DNA of 64,000 bases, from NCBI RefSeq assembly GCF_002904295.1, contig NZ_PPHG01000086.1, forward strand, positions 184,680 through 248,679, read 5' to 3'. Position numbers and translations under genes: made by a program. Positions 49,957 to 58,264 of the stretch are shown piece after piece. Numbering within the stretch: the stretch's first letter is position 1; each line of letters starts with the position of its first letter. The notes beneath the pieces are model-generated. The model made no database searches. It was not told the origin of the DNA and worked only from the letters and a program-made list of their open reading frames with translations. Origin of the DNA: Amycolatopsis sp. CA-128772. Its GTDB lineage: Bacteria > Actinomycetota > Actinomycetes > Mycobacteriales > Pseudonocardiaceae.

Positions 49957-50892
49957 ATGGCGGCCAAGGCGGTAGAGATCGAAGTCGGCCCGCACACCGT
50001 GCGGATCTCCAACCCGGACCGGGTCTACTTCCCGGCCCGCGGCGAGACGAAGCTCGACCTGGTCAACTACTACCTCTCGGTGGGCGACGGCATCGTCAAC
50101 GCCCTGCGCGAACGCCCCTGCATGCTGCACCGCTTCCCGTCCGGCGTGGCGGGGGAGAAGGTGCACCAGAAGCGCGTCCCGAACGGCGCGCCGCCCTGGC
50201 TGGAGACCGTCCGGGTGACCTTCCCGCGGTACAACCGGCACGCCGACGAACTTTGCGTCACCGAGCTCGCGCACGTCGCCTGGGCCGTGCAGATGTCCAC
50301 TGTGGAGTTCCACCCGTGGAACTCGCGGCGGGCCGACACCGAAAAGCCCGACGAGTGGCGGATCGACCTCGATCCGATGCCCGGGTGCGGGTACGACCGG
50401 GTCCGGCGGGTTGCGCACGTTGCCCATGAGGTGCTCGATGAGCTCGGGGCGGTGGGGTGGCCGAAGACCTCGGGCGGGCGCGGGTTGCACGTCTACGTCC
50501 GGATCGAACCGCGGTGGGGTTTCGCCGATGTCCGGCGGGCCGCGCTGGCCTTTGCGCGGGAGGTGGAACGGCGGGCTCCCGACGACGTCACGACCACCTG
50601 GTGGCGCAAGGACCGGGATCCTCGGATGCTTTTCGTCGATTACAACCAGAACGCTCGTGATCACACGATCGCCAGTGCTTACTCGGTGCGGGGGAATCCC
50701 GAAGGGACGGTGTCGGCGCCGGTTCGGTGGGAGGAGATCGATGATGCCGAGCCGGGGGATTTCACCATTGCCACCGTTCCGGGGCGGTTTGCCGAGGTGG
50801 GTGACCTTCACGCCGGTATCGACGAGGCGGTGTTTTCTCTTGAGCCGTTGCTTGAGTGGGCTGATCGGGATGGTGTCGAGGTGGCTGATTGA
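49957..50892 (+). CDS. Stand-alone LigD-type polymerase (PolDom)
   Basis: A 311-residue archaeo-eukaryotic-primase-type polymerase, the PolDom of bacterial NHEJ ligase D. Catalytic Asp motif RIDLDP, nucleotide-binding SGGRGLHVYVRI, and YNQNARDHTIASAYSVRG are present. No ligase or nuclease domain is attached and no Ku or ligase gene is nearby. Actinomycetes often encode such separate LigD parts. The last third uses fewer C-ending codons (GATGGTGTC-type codons), a visible drop in GC3 from about 50700. Confidence 0.88.
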   Translation: MAAKAVEIEVGPHTVRISNPDRVYFPARGETKLDLVNYYLSVGDGIVNALRERPCMLHRFPSGVAGEKVHQKRVPNGAPPWLETVRVTFPRYNRHADELCVTELAHVAWAVQMSTVEFHPWNSRRADTEKPDEWRIDLDPMPGCGYDRVRRVAHVAHEVLDELGAVGWPKTSGGRGLHVYVRIEPRWGFADVRRAALAFAREVERRAPDDVTTTWWRKDRDPRMLFVDYNQNARDHTIASAYSVRGNPEGTVSAPVRWEEIDDAEPGDFTIATVPGRFAEVGDLHAGIDEAVFSLEPLLEWADRDGVEVAD

Positions 50893-50929
50893 GGGTTCCT
50901 GCCCACCCCGAAGCTTGATTGTGACGACG

Positions 50930-50954
50930 GCCGGCTGCCGGTCGGGCAGCCGGC
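50930..50954. terminator. Hairpin terminator between convergent genes
   Basis: A 10-bp perfect stem (GCCGGCTGCC and complement) with a 5-nt loop between the PolDom and thiolase genes, followed on the minus side by the thiolase stop. Confidence 0.7.
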
Positions 50955-50960
50955 GGTCGG

Positions 50961-52157
50961 TCAGGTCAGGCGTTCGATGATTGTTGCGTTGGCCAGGCCA
51001 CCTGCCTCGCACATCGTCTGGAGGCCGTAGCGGCCGCCGGTCTGCTCCAACACTGACAGCAGCGTTGTCATCAAGCGGGCTCCGCTGCCGCCCAGGGGGT
51101 GGCCGATTGCTATCGCTCCGCCGTTGATGTTCACCTTGGCCGGGTCCGCGCCGATCTCTTGCTGCCAGGCCAGGACCACGCTGGCGAATGCCTCGTTGAC
51201 CTCGAATGCGTCGATGTCCGATGGGGTGAGGCCCGCCCTGGCCAGGACCTGGTGGGTGGCCGGGATGATGCCCGTCAGCATCAGCAGGGGATCGTCGCCG
51301 GCCACGGCGAAACTGTGGATCCGGGCTCGGGGCTTCAGGCCCAGGGCCTTCGCCGTCTCGGGGCTGGTGATGAGGAGGGCGGCCGCGCCGTCGTTGATCG
51401 GGGAGGAATTGCCCGCCGTGATGTGCCAGTGGAGGTCGGGGAAGCGCTGCTCCCAGACGTCCGTGCGGAACGCCGGCTTCAGGGCGGCCAGGATCTCCGG
51501 GGTGGTGGCGGGCCGGACCGTCTCGTCGGTGGTCACGTCGACGAGGGCGCCGTCCGGGGTGGGGGCCTTCAGCGGGGCCACTTCGCGCGCGAACCTGCCG
51601 TCCGACCACGCCTCGGCCGCGCGCTGGTGGCTTCGGGCGGCGAACTCGTCCAGCTGGGCCCGGGTGAAGCCCCACTTCGCCGCGATGAGCTCCGCGCTGA
51701 TGCCCTGCGGGACCAGGCCGTCCGGGTAGCGGGCGGCGACCTGGGGGCCGAACGGGTCGCGGCCGGCCGCCTGGCTGCCCATCGGTACCCGGCTCATCGA
51801 CTCGACGCCCGAGGCGATCACCACGTCGTAAGAGCCGGCCATGACGCCCTGCGCGGCGAAGTGAATGGCCTGCTGGCTGCTGCCGCACTGGCGGTCGATC
51901 GTCACCGCCGGGACCGATTCCGGCAGGCCGGCGGCCAGGGCCGCCCAGCGGGCCGTGTTCATGCTCTGCTCGCCGATCTGGCCGACCGCGCCGCTGATGA
52001 CGTCGTCGATGCGGGCCGGGTCGAGGGCCGTGCGCTCGACCAGCGCGCGCAGGGCGTGGGCGTGCAGGTCGACCGGGTGGACCCCGGCGAGGGTGCCGTT
52101 CGGCTTGCCCTTGCCGATCGGCGTTCGTACCGCGTCGACGATCACCGCGTCCGTCAT
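50961..52157 (-). CDS. Acetyl-CoA acetyltransferase (thiolase)
   Basis: A 398-residue thiolase II-type enzyme, joining two acetyl-CoA or cleaving 3-oxoacyl-CoA. Nucleophile Cys91 in DRQCGSSQQAIH; NEAFASV, GGAIAIGHPLGGSGAR and the second Cys in MCEAGGLANA complete the active site. ATG at 52157 is chosen, with GAGGAGG 8 nt upstream; an upstream in-frame ATG would add 21 non-family residues. It is divergent from an HxlR regulator with a dyad in between. Confidence 0.92.
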   Translation of the reverse strand: MTDAVIVDAVRTPIGKGKPNGTLAGVHPVDLHAHALRALVERTALDPARIDDVISGAVGQIGEQSMNTARWAALAAGLPESVPAVTIDRQCGSSQQAIHFAAQGVMAGSYDVVIASGVESMSRVPMGSQAAGRDPFGPQVAARYPDGLVPQGISAELIAAKWGFTRAQLDEFAARSHQRAAEAWSDGRFAREVAPLKAPTPDGALVDVTTDETVRPATTPEILAALKPAFRTDVWEQRFPDLHWHITAGNSSPINDGAAALLITSPETAKALGLKPRARIHSFAVAGDDPLLMLTGIIPATHQVLARAGLTPSDIDAFEVNEAFASVVLAWQQEIGADPAKVNINGGAIAIGHPLGGSGARLMTTLLSVLEQTGGRYGLQTMCEAGGLANATIIERLT

Positions 52158-52230
52158 GGCGTCTGCCTCCTCGCAGATCGGGGTGTTCCCGGTATACGCC
52201 CCCCGAGTTGGATTCCACAACTTACGTGTT

Positions 52231-52253
52231 CGTCAAGTCACAGGAGCTTGACG
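52231..52253. promoter_or_regulatory. Candidate HxlR operator
   Basis: CGTCAAG-N9-CTTGACG, perfect 7-bp arms, between thiolase (78 bp upstream) and hxlR-type gene (33 bp upstream); it could control both. Confidence 0.65.
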
Positions 52254-52286
52254 TGCTAGGTTGGGTTTTCAATCCGTGGAGGTGGC

Positions 52287-52727
52287 ATGGTCCGGCGTGG
52301 TCGCGAGTGCTCGGTCGCCGAAGCTCTCGAGGTGGTCGGCGAACGGTGGAGCCTGCTGGCCCTGCGCGAGATCATGCTGGGGGAGCGGCGGTTCAACCAG
52401 ATCGCCGAGAACACCGGCGCCAGCCGCGACATCCTGGCCGCGCGGCTGCGCAAGCTCGTCGACGCCGGCGTGCTCGAGAAGGTCCAGTACGAGAGCCACC
52501 CGCCGCGGCACGAGTACCACCCGACCGAAGCCGGCCGCGCGCTGCAGCCGATCCTGCTCGGCCTGATGGCCTGGGGCGACCGGTACGTCCACCAGGGTGA
52601 ACCGCCCACGCTCTGGCGCCACGCCTGCGGTGAGGTGCTCGTCCCGGTTACCGTCTGCGCGCACTGCGGCGACCCGGTCGACGCGCCGGGCACCCGGGCG
52701 ATCCGGCTGGGTGCCGTTCGCGCCTGA
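52287..52727 (+). CDS. HxlR-family transcriptional regulator
   Basis: A 146-residue HxlR winged helix regulator (CSVAEALEVVGERWSLLALREI, then RDILAARLRKLVDAGVLEK), with a C-terminal tail containing HACG and CAHCG, a possible zinc site of four ligands (His112, Cys114, Cys124, Cys127 approximately). RBS GGAGG 5-9 nt before the ATG. It likely regulates the divergent thiolase gene. Confidence 0.88.
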   Translation: MVRRGRECSVAEALEVVGERWSLLALREIMLGERRFNQIAENTGASRDILAARLRKLVDAGVLEKVQYESHPPRHEYHPTEAGRALQPILLGLMAWGDRYVHQGEPPTLWRHACGEVLVPVTVCAHCGDPVDAPGTRAIRLGAVRA

Positions 52728-52739
52728 GCTGACCCGACC

Positions 52740-52775
52740 AAGGCCTCCTCGCTTCGCGGCGAGGAGGCCTTTCTC
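52740..52775 (+). terminator. Strong hairpin terminator after the hxlR gene
   Basis: A 13-bp perfect stem AAGGCCTCCTCGC / GCGAGGAGGCCTT with a 6-nt loop, then TTTCTCG. Confidence 0.9.
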
Positions 52776-52813
52776 GTGCCCGGACGTTGACTTGAGACCC
52801 GCGTCACTGTAAC

Positions 52814-52835
52814 TCTTGAACGAATCAGTGCAAGA
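52814..52835. promoter_or_regulatory. Weak dyad in the GH87 promoter region
   Basis: TCTTGAAC-N6-GTGCAAGA, imperfect inverted repeat, just downstream of a TTGACT (52787-52792) that could be a -35 box. Possible sugar-responsive operator; low support. Confidence 0.3.
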
Positions 52836-52920
52836 ACCTGACAGATGATCGGTAAATCACTGCAGCTGTCCGGAAGATTCCGGTTTCGTCTCCCTCCCCT
52901 CCCCGGATCAGAGGAACCGC

Positions 52921-55900
52921 ATGAGAACGAAGCGTGTGTTGTCCCCCGCGGCCGCCTTGGCCGCCCTGTCCCTGCTCTTGGCCACGGCCGCCGCGCCGGC
53001 GAGCGCAACTCCGGCCGCCGCCCCCGTGGGCCGGCCGGCCGGCCAAGCCGCGTCCGCGGTCTACACCGCGAGCAGCCAGCTCGCCGGCTATCCCGTGGCG
53101 AACGTCGGCGACGGCAACCCGGCCACCTACTGGGAAAGCGCGAACAACCAGTTCCCGCAGTGGGTCCAGGCCGATCTCGGTGCTCCGGCCGACGTCGCCC
53201 AGCTCGTGCTCAAGCTGCCCGCGGACTGGGGCGCCCGGACCGAGACCTTCGGCGTCCAGGGCAGCACCGACGGGACCACCTTCACCGACCTGAAGCCCTC
53301 GGCCGGGTACGTGTTCGACCCGGCCAAGGCGAACACGGTGACCGTGGACGTCACCGGCAAGCCCCGGTACGTCCGGCTCAACGTCAGCGCCAACACCGGC
53401 TGGCCCGCCGCCCAGCTGTCCGAGTTCGAGGTGCACGGCCCGGCCGGCGGGGACACCCAGCCGCCGTCCGCGCCCGGCAACCTCGCCTACACCCAGCCGG
53501 CCAGCGGCCAGATCCGGCTCACCTGGTCGGCGTCGATCGACAACACCGGCGTCGCGGGCTACGACGTCTACGCGAACAACCAGCTCCGCGGGAGCGTCGC
53601 CGGGAACGTGCTGACCTACACCGACACGCAGCCCGACGGTACGACCGTTGCGTACTACGTCCGCGCGAAGGACGCCGCCGGCAACCAGTCGGCGAACAGC
53701 AACACCGTGACGCGCACCGGCACGCAGGCCGGCACGAACCTGGCGCTGGGCAAGCCGATCACGGCGTCCTCCACGGAATGGACGTACGTCGCGGGCAACG
53801 CCGACGACGGCTCCCTGACCACCTACTGGGAAGGCGGCGGCGGGACGTACCCGAACCTGCTGACCGTCGCGCTCGGCTCGAACGCCGACGTGAACCAGGT
53901 CGTGGTGAAGCTCAACCCCGACCCCGCGTGGGGCCCGCGGACCCAGACGATCGCCGTCGAAGGCCGTGAGCAGAGCGCGGCCGCCTTCACCACCCTCGCC
54001 GCCGCGCAGAGCTACAGCTTCAGCCCGGCGACCGGCAACACCGTGACGATCCCGCTGTCCGGCCGCGCCGCCGACGTCCGCCTGCGCGTCACCGCCAACT
54101 CCGGCGCGGGCGGCGGGCAGGTCGCGGAGTTCCAGGTCTTCGGCGTCCCCGCGCCCAACCCGGACCTGACGGTCTCGGGGGTTTCCTGGTCGCCGCAGAA
54201 CCCCGTGGAGACCGACGCGATCACCACCTCGGCGACCGTCCGCAACGCCGGGACGGCGGCCTCGGGCGCCACGAACGTGAACTTCTACCTCGGCACGGCC
54301 AAGGTCGGCACGGCGAACGTCGGCGCGCTCGCGGCCGGCGCCTCGGCGACCGTGTCGGCGAACATCGGCACCCGGGACGCGGGCAGCTACCCGCTGACCG
54401 CGAAGGCCGACGAGGCCAACGCCGTCATCGAACAGAACGAGGCCAACAACTCCTACACGAGCTCGACGGCGCTGGTCGTGAGCCCGGTGCAGAGCTCCGA
54501 CCTCGTCGCGGCGACGGCGTGGTCGCCGGGCAACCCGTCGGCGGGCACCACGGTCACGTTCACCACGACCCTGCGCAACCAGGGCACGGTCGCGTCCGCG
54601 GGCGGTGCCCACGGCGTCACGGTGACGATCACCGACCAGAACGGCACCGTCGTCAAGACGCTGACCGGCAGCTACACCGGGACCATCGCCGCCGGCGCCA
54701 CGGCGGCACCGGTCACCGTCGGCACCTGGACCGCGGTCAACGGCCGGTACACCGTCAAGACGGTCGTCGCGAACGACGCCAACGAGCTGCCCGTCAAGCA
54801 GGGCAACAACACCAGCACGCAGTCGTTGTTCGCCGGCCGGGGCGCGAACATGCCCTACGACGTGTACGAGGCCGAAGACGGCGTCCTCGCGGGCGGCGCG
54901 GCCGTGGTCGGCCCGAACCGCACGATCGGCGACCTCGCCGGCGAGGCGTCGGGCCGCAGGGCCGTCACGCTGAACTCGACCGGCTCGTCGGTCGAGTTCA
55001 CCACCCGCGCGGCGACCAACACCCTCGTCACGCGGTTCTCCATCCCGGACAGCGCGGGCGGCGGCGGGATCAACGCGACCCTGAACGTCTACGTGAACGG
55101 CACGTTCCTCAAGGCCATCGACCTGACCTCGCACTACGCGTGGCTCTACGGCGCCGAAACCGGCCCGGGCAACTCGCCGGGCGCCGGGCCGCGGCACATC
55201 TACGACGAGGCGAGCGCGCTGCTCGGCACCACCGTGCCCGCCGGCAGCCGGATCAAGCTGCAGAAGGACGCGGCGAACACCACGAACTACGCGCTCGACT
55301 TCGTCAACTTCGAGCAGGCCACCGCCGTCGCCAACCCCGATCCGGCGCGCTTCGCGGTGCCCGCCGGGTTCACCCAGCAGGACGTGCAGAACGCCCTCGA
55401 CAAGGTCCGGCAGGACAGCACGCTCACCGGCGTCTACCTGCCGGCCGGGAACTACTCGCTGTCGAGCAAGCTGAACGTCTACGGCAAGGCCGTCACGGTC
55501 ACCGGCGCCGGGCCGTGGTTCACGAAGTTCTCCGCGCCTTCGGGCCAGGAGAACACCGACGTCGGCGTCGACGTCCAGGCGAGCGCCAACGGCTCGACGT
55601 TCAGCGGGTTCGCCGTCTTCGGCAACTACACCTCCCGCATCGACGGCCCCGGCAAGGTGTTCAACCTGACGAACGTCGCCAACCTGACGATCGACAACAT
55701 CTGGGTCGAGCACCAGGTGGTGATGGTCTGGGGCACGAACGTGGACAACACCACGATCAAGAACTCCCGGATCCGCGACACCTTCGCCGACGGCGTCAAC
55801 CTCACCAACGGCAGCACCGGCAACCACGTCACCAACAACGAGGCCCGGTCCACCGGGGACGACAGCTTCGCGCTGTTCGCCGCCACGGACCTCAACCAGG

Positions 55901-56505
55901 GCAACCAGTACGACAACGTGTTCGAGAACCTGACCGCGCTCACGCCTTGGCGTGCAGCCGGGCTGGCGGTGTACGGCGGGTACAGCAACACCTTCCGGAA
56001 CCTCTACATCGCGGACACGCTGACGTACTCGGCGATCACGATCAGCTCGCTCGACTTCGGCTACCCGTTCCTCGGGTTCGGGCCGCAGCCGACGACGGTC
56101 CAGAACGCCTCGCTGGTCCGGGACGGCGGCCACTTCTGGGGCCAGCAGGCGTTCCCGGCGATCTGGCTGTTCTCCGCGTCCAAGGAGTTCCGCGGCATCC
56201 GGGTGTCCGATGTGGACATCCAGAGCCCGACCTACAGCGGCATCATGTTCCAGACCAAGTACGACGGCACCACGCCGGAGCACCCGGTCGAGGACACCGT
56301 GCTGGCGAACGTGTCGATCACCGGCGCCCACCGCAGCGGGGACGCCTTCGACGCGAAGTCCGGGATCGGTGTCTGGGTCAACGAGCTGCCGGAACCGGGC
56401 CAGGGCCCGGCCGTCGGCTCGGCGACCTTCACCGGGCTCACGCTGAGCGACAACGCCGAAGACATCCGCAACCGCACCACCACGTTCACCATCAACCGCA
56501 GCTGA
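52921..56505 (+). CDS. Secreted multidomain GH87 alpha-1,3-glucanase (mutanase)
   Basis: A 1194-residue secreted protein with signal peptide (cleavage near ASA-TP, about residue 30). Domains: discoidin/F5-8C (about 45-175), fibronectin type III (180-265), second discoidin (270-415), two CARDB-like Ig domains (418-635), a CBM-like beta-sandwich (640-800) and a parallel beta-helix (about 800-1194). In the beta-helix, Asp957 (FADGVNL) and the pair Asp980-Asp981 (TGDDSF) have the spacing of 23 residues known for the catalytic aspartates of Bacillus GH87 alpha-1,3-glucanase. Substrate would be alpha-1,3-glucan of fungal walls or mutan/nigeran. Weak Shine-Dalgarno (CAGAGGA) before the ATG. Confidence 0.87.
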   Translation: MRTKRVLSPAAALAALSLLLATAAAPASATPAAAPVGRPAGQAASAVYTASSQLAGYPVANVGDGNPATYWESANNQFPQWVQADLGAPADVAQLVLKLPADWGARTETFGVQGSTDGTTFTDLKPSAGYVFDPAKANTVTVDVTGKPRYVRLNVSANTGWPAAQLSEFEVHGPAGGDTQPPSAPGNLAYTQPASGQIRLTWSASIDNTGVAGYDVYANNQLRGSVAGNVLTYTDTQPDGTTVAYYVRAKDAAGNQSANSNTVTRTGTQAGTNLALGKPITASSTEWTYVAGNADDGSLTTYWEGGGGTYPNLLTVALGSNADVNQVVVKLNPDPAWGPRTQTIAVEGREQSAAAFTTLAAAQSYSFSPATGNTVTIPLSGRAADVRLRVTANSGAGGGQVAEFQVFGVPAPNPDLTVSGVSWSPQNPVETDAITTSATVRNAGTAASGATNVNFYLGTAKVGTANVGALAAGASATVSANIGTRDAGSYPLTAKADEANAVIEQNEANNSYTSSTALVVSPVQSSDLVAATAWSPGNPSAGTTVTFTTTLRNQGTVASAGGAHGVTVTITDQNGTVVKTLTGSYTGTIAAGATAAPVTVGTWTAVNGRYTVKTVVANDANELPVKQGNNTSTQSLFAGRGANMPYDVYEAEDGVLAGGAAVVGPNRTIGDLAGEASGRRAVTLNSTGSSVEFTTRAATNTLVTRFSIPDSAGGGGINATLNVYVNGTFLKAIDLTSHYAWLYGAETGPGNSPGAGPRHIYDEASALLGTTVPAGSRIKLQKDAANTTNYALDFVNFEQATAVANPDPARFAVPAGFTQQDVQNALDKVRQDSTLTGVYLPAGNYSLSSKLNVYGKAVTVTGAGPWFTKFSAPSGQENTDVGVDVQASANGSTFSGFAVFGNYTSRIDGPGKVFNLTNVANLTIDNIWVEHQVVMVWGTNVDNTTIKNSRIRDTFADGVNLTNGSTGNHVTNNEARSTGDDSFALFAATDLNQGNQYDNVFENLTALTPWRAAGLAVYGGYSNTFRNLYIADTLTYSAITISSLDFGYPFLGFGPQPTTVQNASLVRDGGHFWGQQAFPAIWLFSASKEFRGIRVSDVDIQSPTYSGIMFQTKYDGTTPEHPVEDTVLANVSITGAHRSGDAFDAKSGIGVWVNELPEPGQGPAVGSATFTGLTLSDNAEDIRNRTTTFTINRS

Positions 56506-56517
56506 CGCAGGGCTGGG

Positions 56518-56551
56518 CGGGCCCGCCGGGAAGCCGTTCCCGGCGGGCCCG
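56518..56551 (+). terminator. Hairpin terminator after the GH87 gene
   Basis: A 15-bp perfect stem CGGGCCCGCCGGGAA and complement with tetraloop GCCG, 13 bp after the stop. Confidence 0.88.
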
Positions 56552-56584
56552 AGCCGTGCCAGGATGGCGCTGGAGGTGGTCGGC

Positions 56585-57331
56585 GTGCGGATCCTGGTCA
56601 CGGGCGGGACCGGTCGGCTCGGCTCGGCGGTCGGGGCGCGGCTGCGGGCGGCGGGGGAGGAGGTTCGCGTGCTCAGCCGGCGCCCGGGCCCGGACGTCGT
56701 CCGGGGCGACCTGCGGACCGGCCGCGGCATCGACAGCGCGGTGGCGGGGATGGACGTGGTCGTCCATTGCGCCACCGACTACCTCGGGCGCGAAGCGGCC
56801 CTCGCCCGCACGCTCGTCGAGGCGGCGCGCTGGGCCGGTGCCCCGCACCTGGTGTACGTCTCGATCGTCGGCGTCGACCGCGTGCCGCTCGGCTACTACC
56901 GGACCAAGCGCGAGACCGAGGAGCTCATCGCCGCTTCAGGGCTGCCGGCCACGATCCAGCGCGCCACCCAGTTCCACGGCCTGGTCCGCGGCTTGCTGGC
57001 GGGCGCGTCCCGGCTGCCGGTGGTGCCGGTGCCCCGGGTCTCGTTCCAGCCGGTGGACGTCCGCGACGTGGCGAACCGGCTCGCGGACCTCGCCCTGGCC
57101 GAGCCGGCGGGCCGGGCACCCGACTTCGGCGGCCCGGAGATCCTCACGGCGGCGGAGCTGGCGGCGGCGGTCGGCGAAGCGAGCGGCCGGCCCCGGCGGA
57201 TCTTGCCGGTGAAGGTGCCGGGGGAGACATTCCGGGCCTACGCCGACGGCGGCCACCTGACCCCCGGCCACCGCGACGGCGTGATCACCTTCCGGCAGTA
57301 CCTGGCCGGGCAAGCCGGTCACGCTTCCTGA
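56585..57331 (+). CDS. NmrA-type NAD(P)-binding protein (atypical SDR)
   Basis: A 248-residue atypical short-chain dehydrogenase. The motif ILVTGGTGRLGSAV at the N-terminus binds NAD(P). No classical Tyr-x-x-x-Lys is obvious, although YYRTKRETEE supplies a Tyr/Lys pair near residue 107, typical of NmrA-like/NAD(P)H-binding proteins. GTG at 56585 with GGAGG 8 nt upstream is preferred over an ATG at 56564. Function unknown; no operon partner. Confidence 0.78.
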   Translation: MRILVTGGTGRLGSAVGARLRAAGEEVRVLSRRPGPDVVRGDLRTGRGIDSAVAGMDVVVHCATDYLGREAALARTLVEAARWAGAPHLVYVSIVGVDRVPLGYYRTKRETEELIAASGLPATIQRATQFHGLVRGLLAGASRLPVVPVPRVSFQPVDVRDVANRLADLALAEPAGRAPDFGGPEILTAAELAAAVGEASGRPRRILPVKVPGETFRAYADGGHLTPGHRDGVITFRQYLAGQAGHAS

Positions 57332-57602
57332 CCATCACCGGGTCGCGCGACGGCCGACCGCGGCGCTGCCCGGGAGCTTCACTGCCCTGGCCGATTACTG
57401 CCTGGCGCAGCTTCCCGTGTGGACGGACAGCACGAACCGGCTGTTCAACGACCCGGAGAACCGCTTCCGCAACACGAGCGGGAAGGTTGCTGCTCGAGGG
57501 GCGTGCGAGTTCCGGGCGGCGTGGCTGGTGGCTGCCGGTCGCGAACCGCCACCGGGTCGGCGAAGATCGACGCGACCTGACCGGCCGGGAGGAGCGCGCA
57601 CG
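57332..57602 (+). other. Gap with a possible coding remnant
   Basis: From about 57371 a frame of 77 codons reads in good actinomycete codon usage (ALADYCLAQLPVWTDSTN, then DPENRFRNTSGK) and runs into the HAD gene start without a stop. It has no start codon or Shine-Dalgarno of its own, and I do not recognise it. It may be the stump of a deleted gene. RBS GGGAGGAG for the HAD gene is at 57589-57596. Confidence 0.35.
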
Positions 57603-58096
57603 ATGATCCGCTGGGCGACGTTCGACTGCTTCGGCACGCTGGTGGACTGGCGGCACGGCATGGCCACCGGCATCGAGCTGCTCTTCCCCGGCCGCGGCGG
57701 CGAGCTCTTGGAGGTCTACAACCGGTTCGAGCCGCAGGTGCAGGCCGAAACGCCGGTGCGGCGGTACCGGGAGGTGCTGGCCGAATCACTGCGCCGGACC
57801 GCGGCCGAAGCCGGGCTGGAGCTGGTGCCCGACGACGCGTCCGTGCTCGGGACCGGCCTGCCGTACTGGCCGGTGTTCCCGGACACCCGGGCGGCGCTCG
57901 CCGGATTGCGGGAGGCGGGCTGGCGCCTGGCGCTGCTGACCAACTGCGACCGCGACCTGATCGGTGAGACCCATCCCGCGCGTGTGGATCAACCGCCACG
58001 CCCGACCCGCACGACCCGGCGGTGGCGGACGCGGTCCGCCCCGGGCTCGACGGTCTGCTCCCGGTCGTCGAGCGGGTCCACGCCGCGGCCCGCTGA
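57603..58096 (+). pseudogene. HAD-superfamily hydrolase (haloacid-dehalogenase-like), disrupted
   Basis: The start with RBS is intact. Motif I FDCFGTLVDW and motif II LALLTNCDRDL are present (residues about 7 and 115). After DLIGET the next recognisable pieces, IPRVWINRHA and PAVADAVRPGLDGLLPVVERV, are in two other frames and the motif III/IV region (about 60 residues with the Lys and the acidic loop) is missing. The second frame ends at 58096. Not functional as read. Confidence 0.72.
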
Positions 58097-58102
58097 CCGC
58101 CG

Positions 58103-58264
58103 TCACGCCTGACGCACCCGGACCCGGCGAGGCCGCAGCCACCCGGCCCACCGGGACTTCCCCGGCCGGCGCTCCTTCGCGGCCCGCACCAGCGGCGCCG
58201 GGGGCTCCCCCGCCCGGTAGTCCAGCTCGACCTGCACCCAGTCGTGGATCCAGTCGCCTCGCAT
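58103..58264 (-). CDS. Small hypothetical protein (53 aa)
   Basis: A short gene with an excellent Shine-Dalgarno (AAAGGAG, 6 nt before the ATG). The product is basic and Trp-rich (MRGDWIHDWVQVELDYRAG). No domain recognised. It converges on the HAD remnant and its ATG overlaps, on the other strand, the first possible ATG of the CitE-like gene (shared CATG). Confidence 0.6.
   Translation of the reverse strand: MRGDWIHDWVQVELDYRAGEPPAPLVRAAKERRPGKSRWAGWLRPRRVRVRQA

Noticed and set aside
52825..56775. Minus-strand frame of about 1300 codons opposite the GH87 gene
   Set aside because: Val/Gly/Arg-rich shadow without motifs; the plus strand has a signal peptide and catalytic aspartates.
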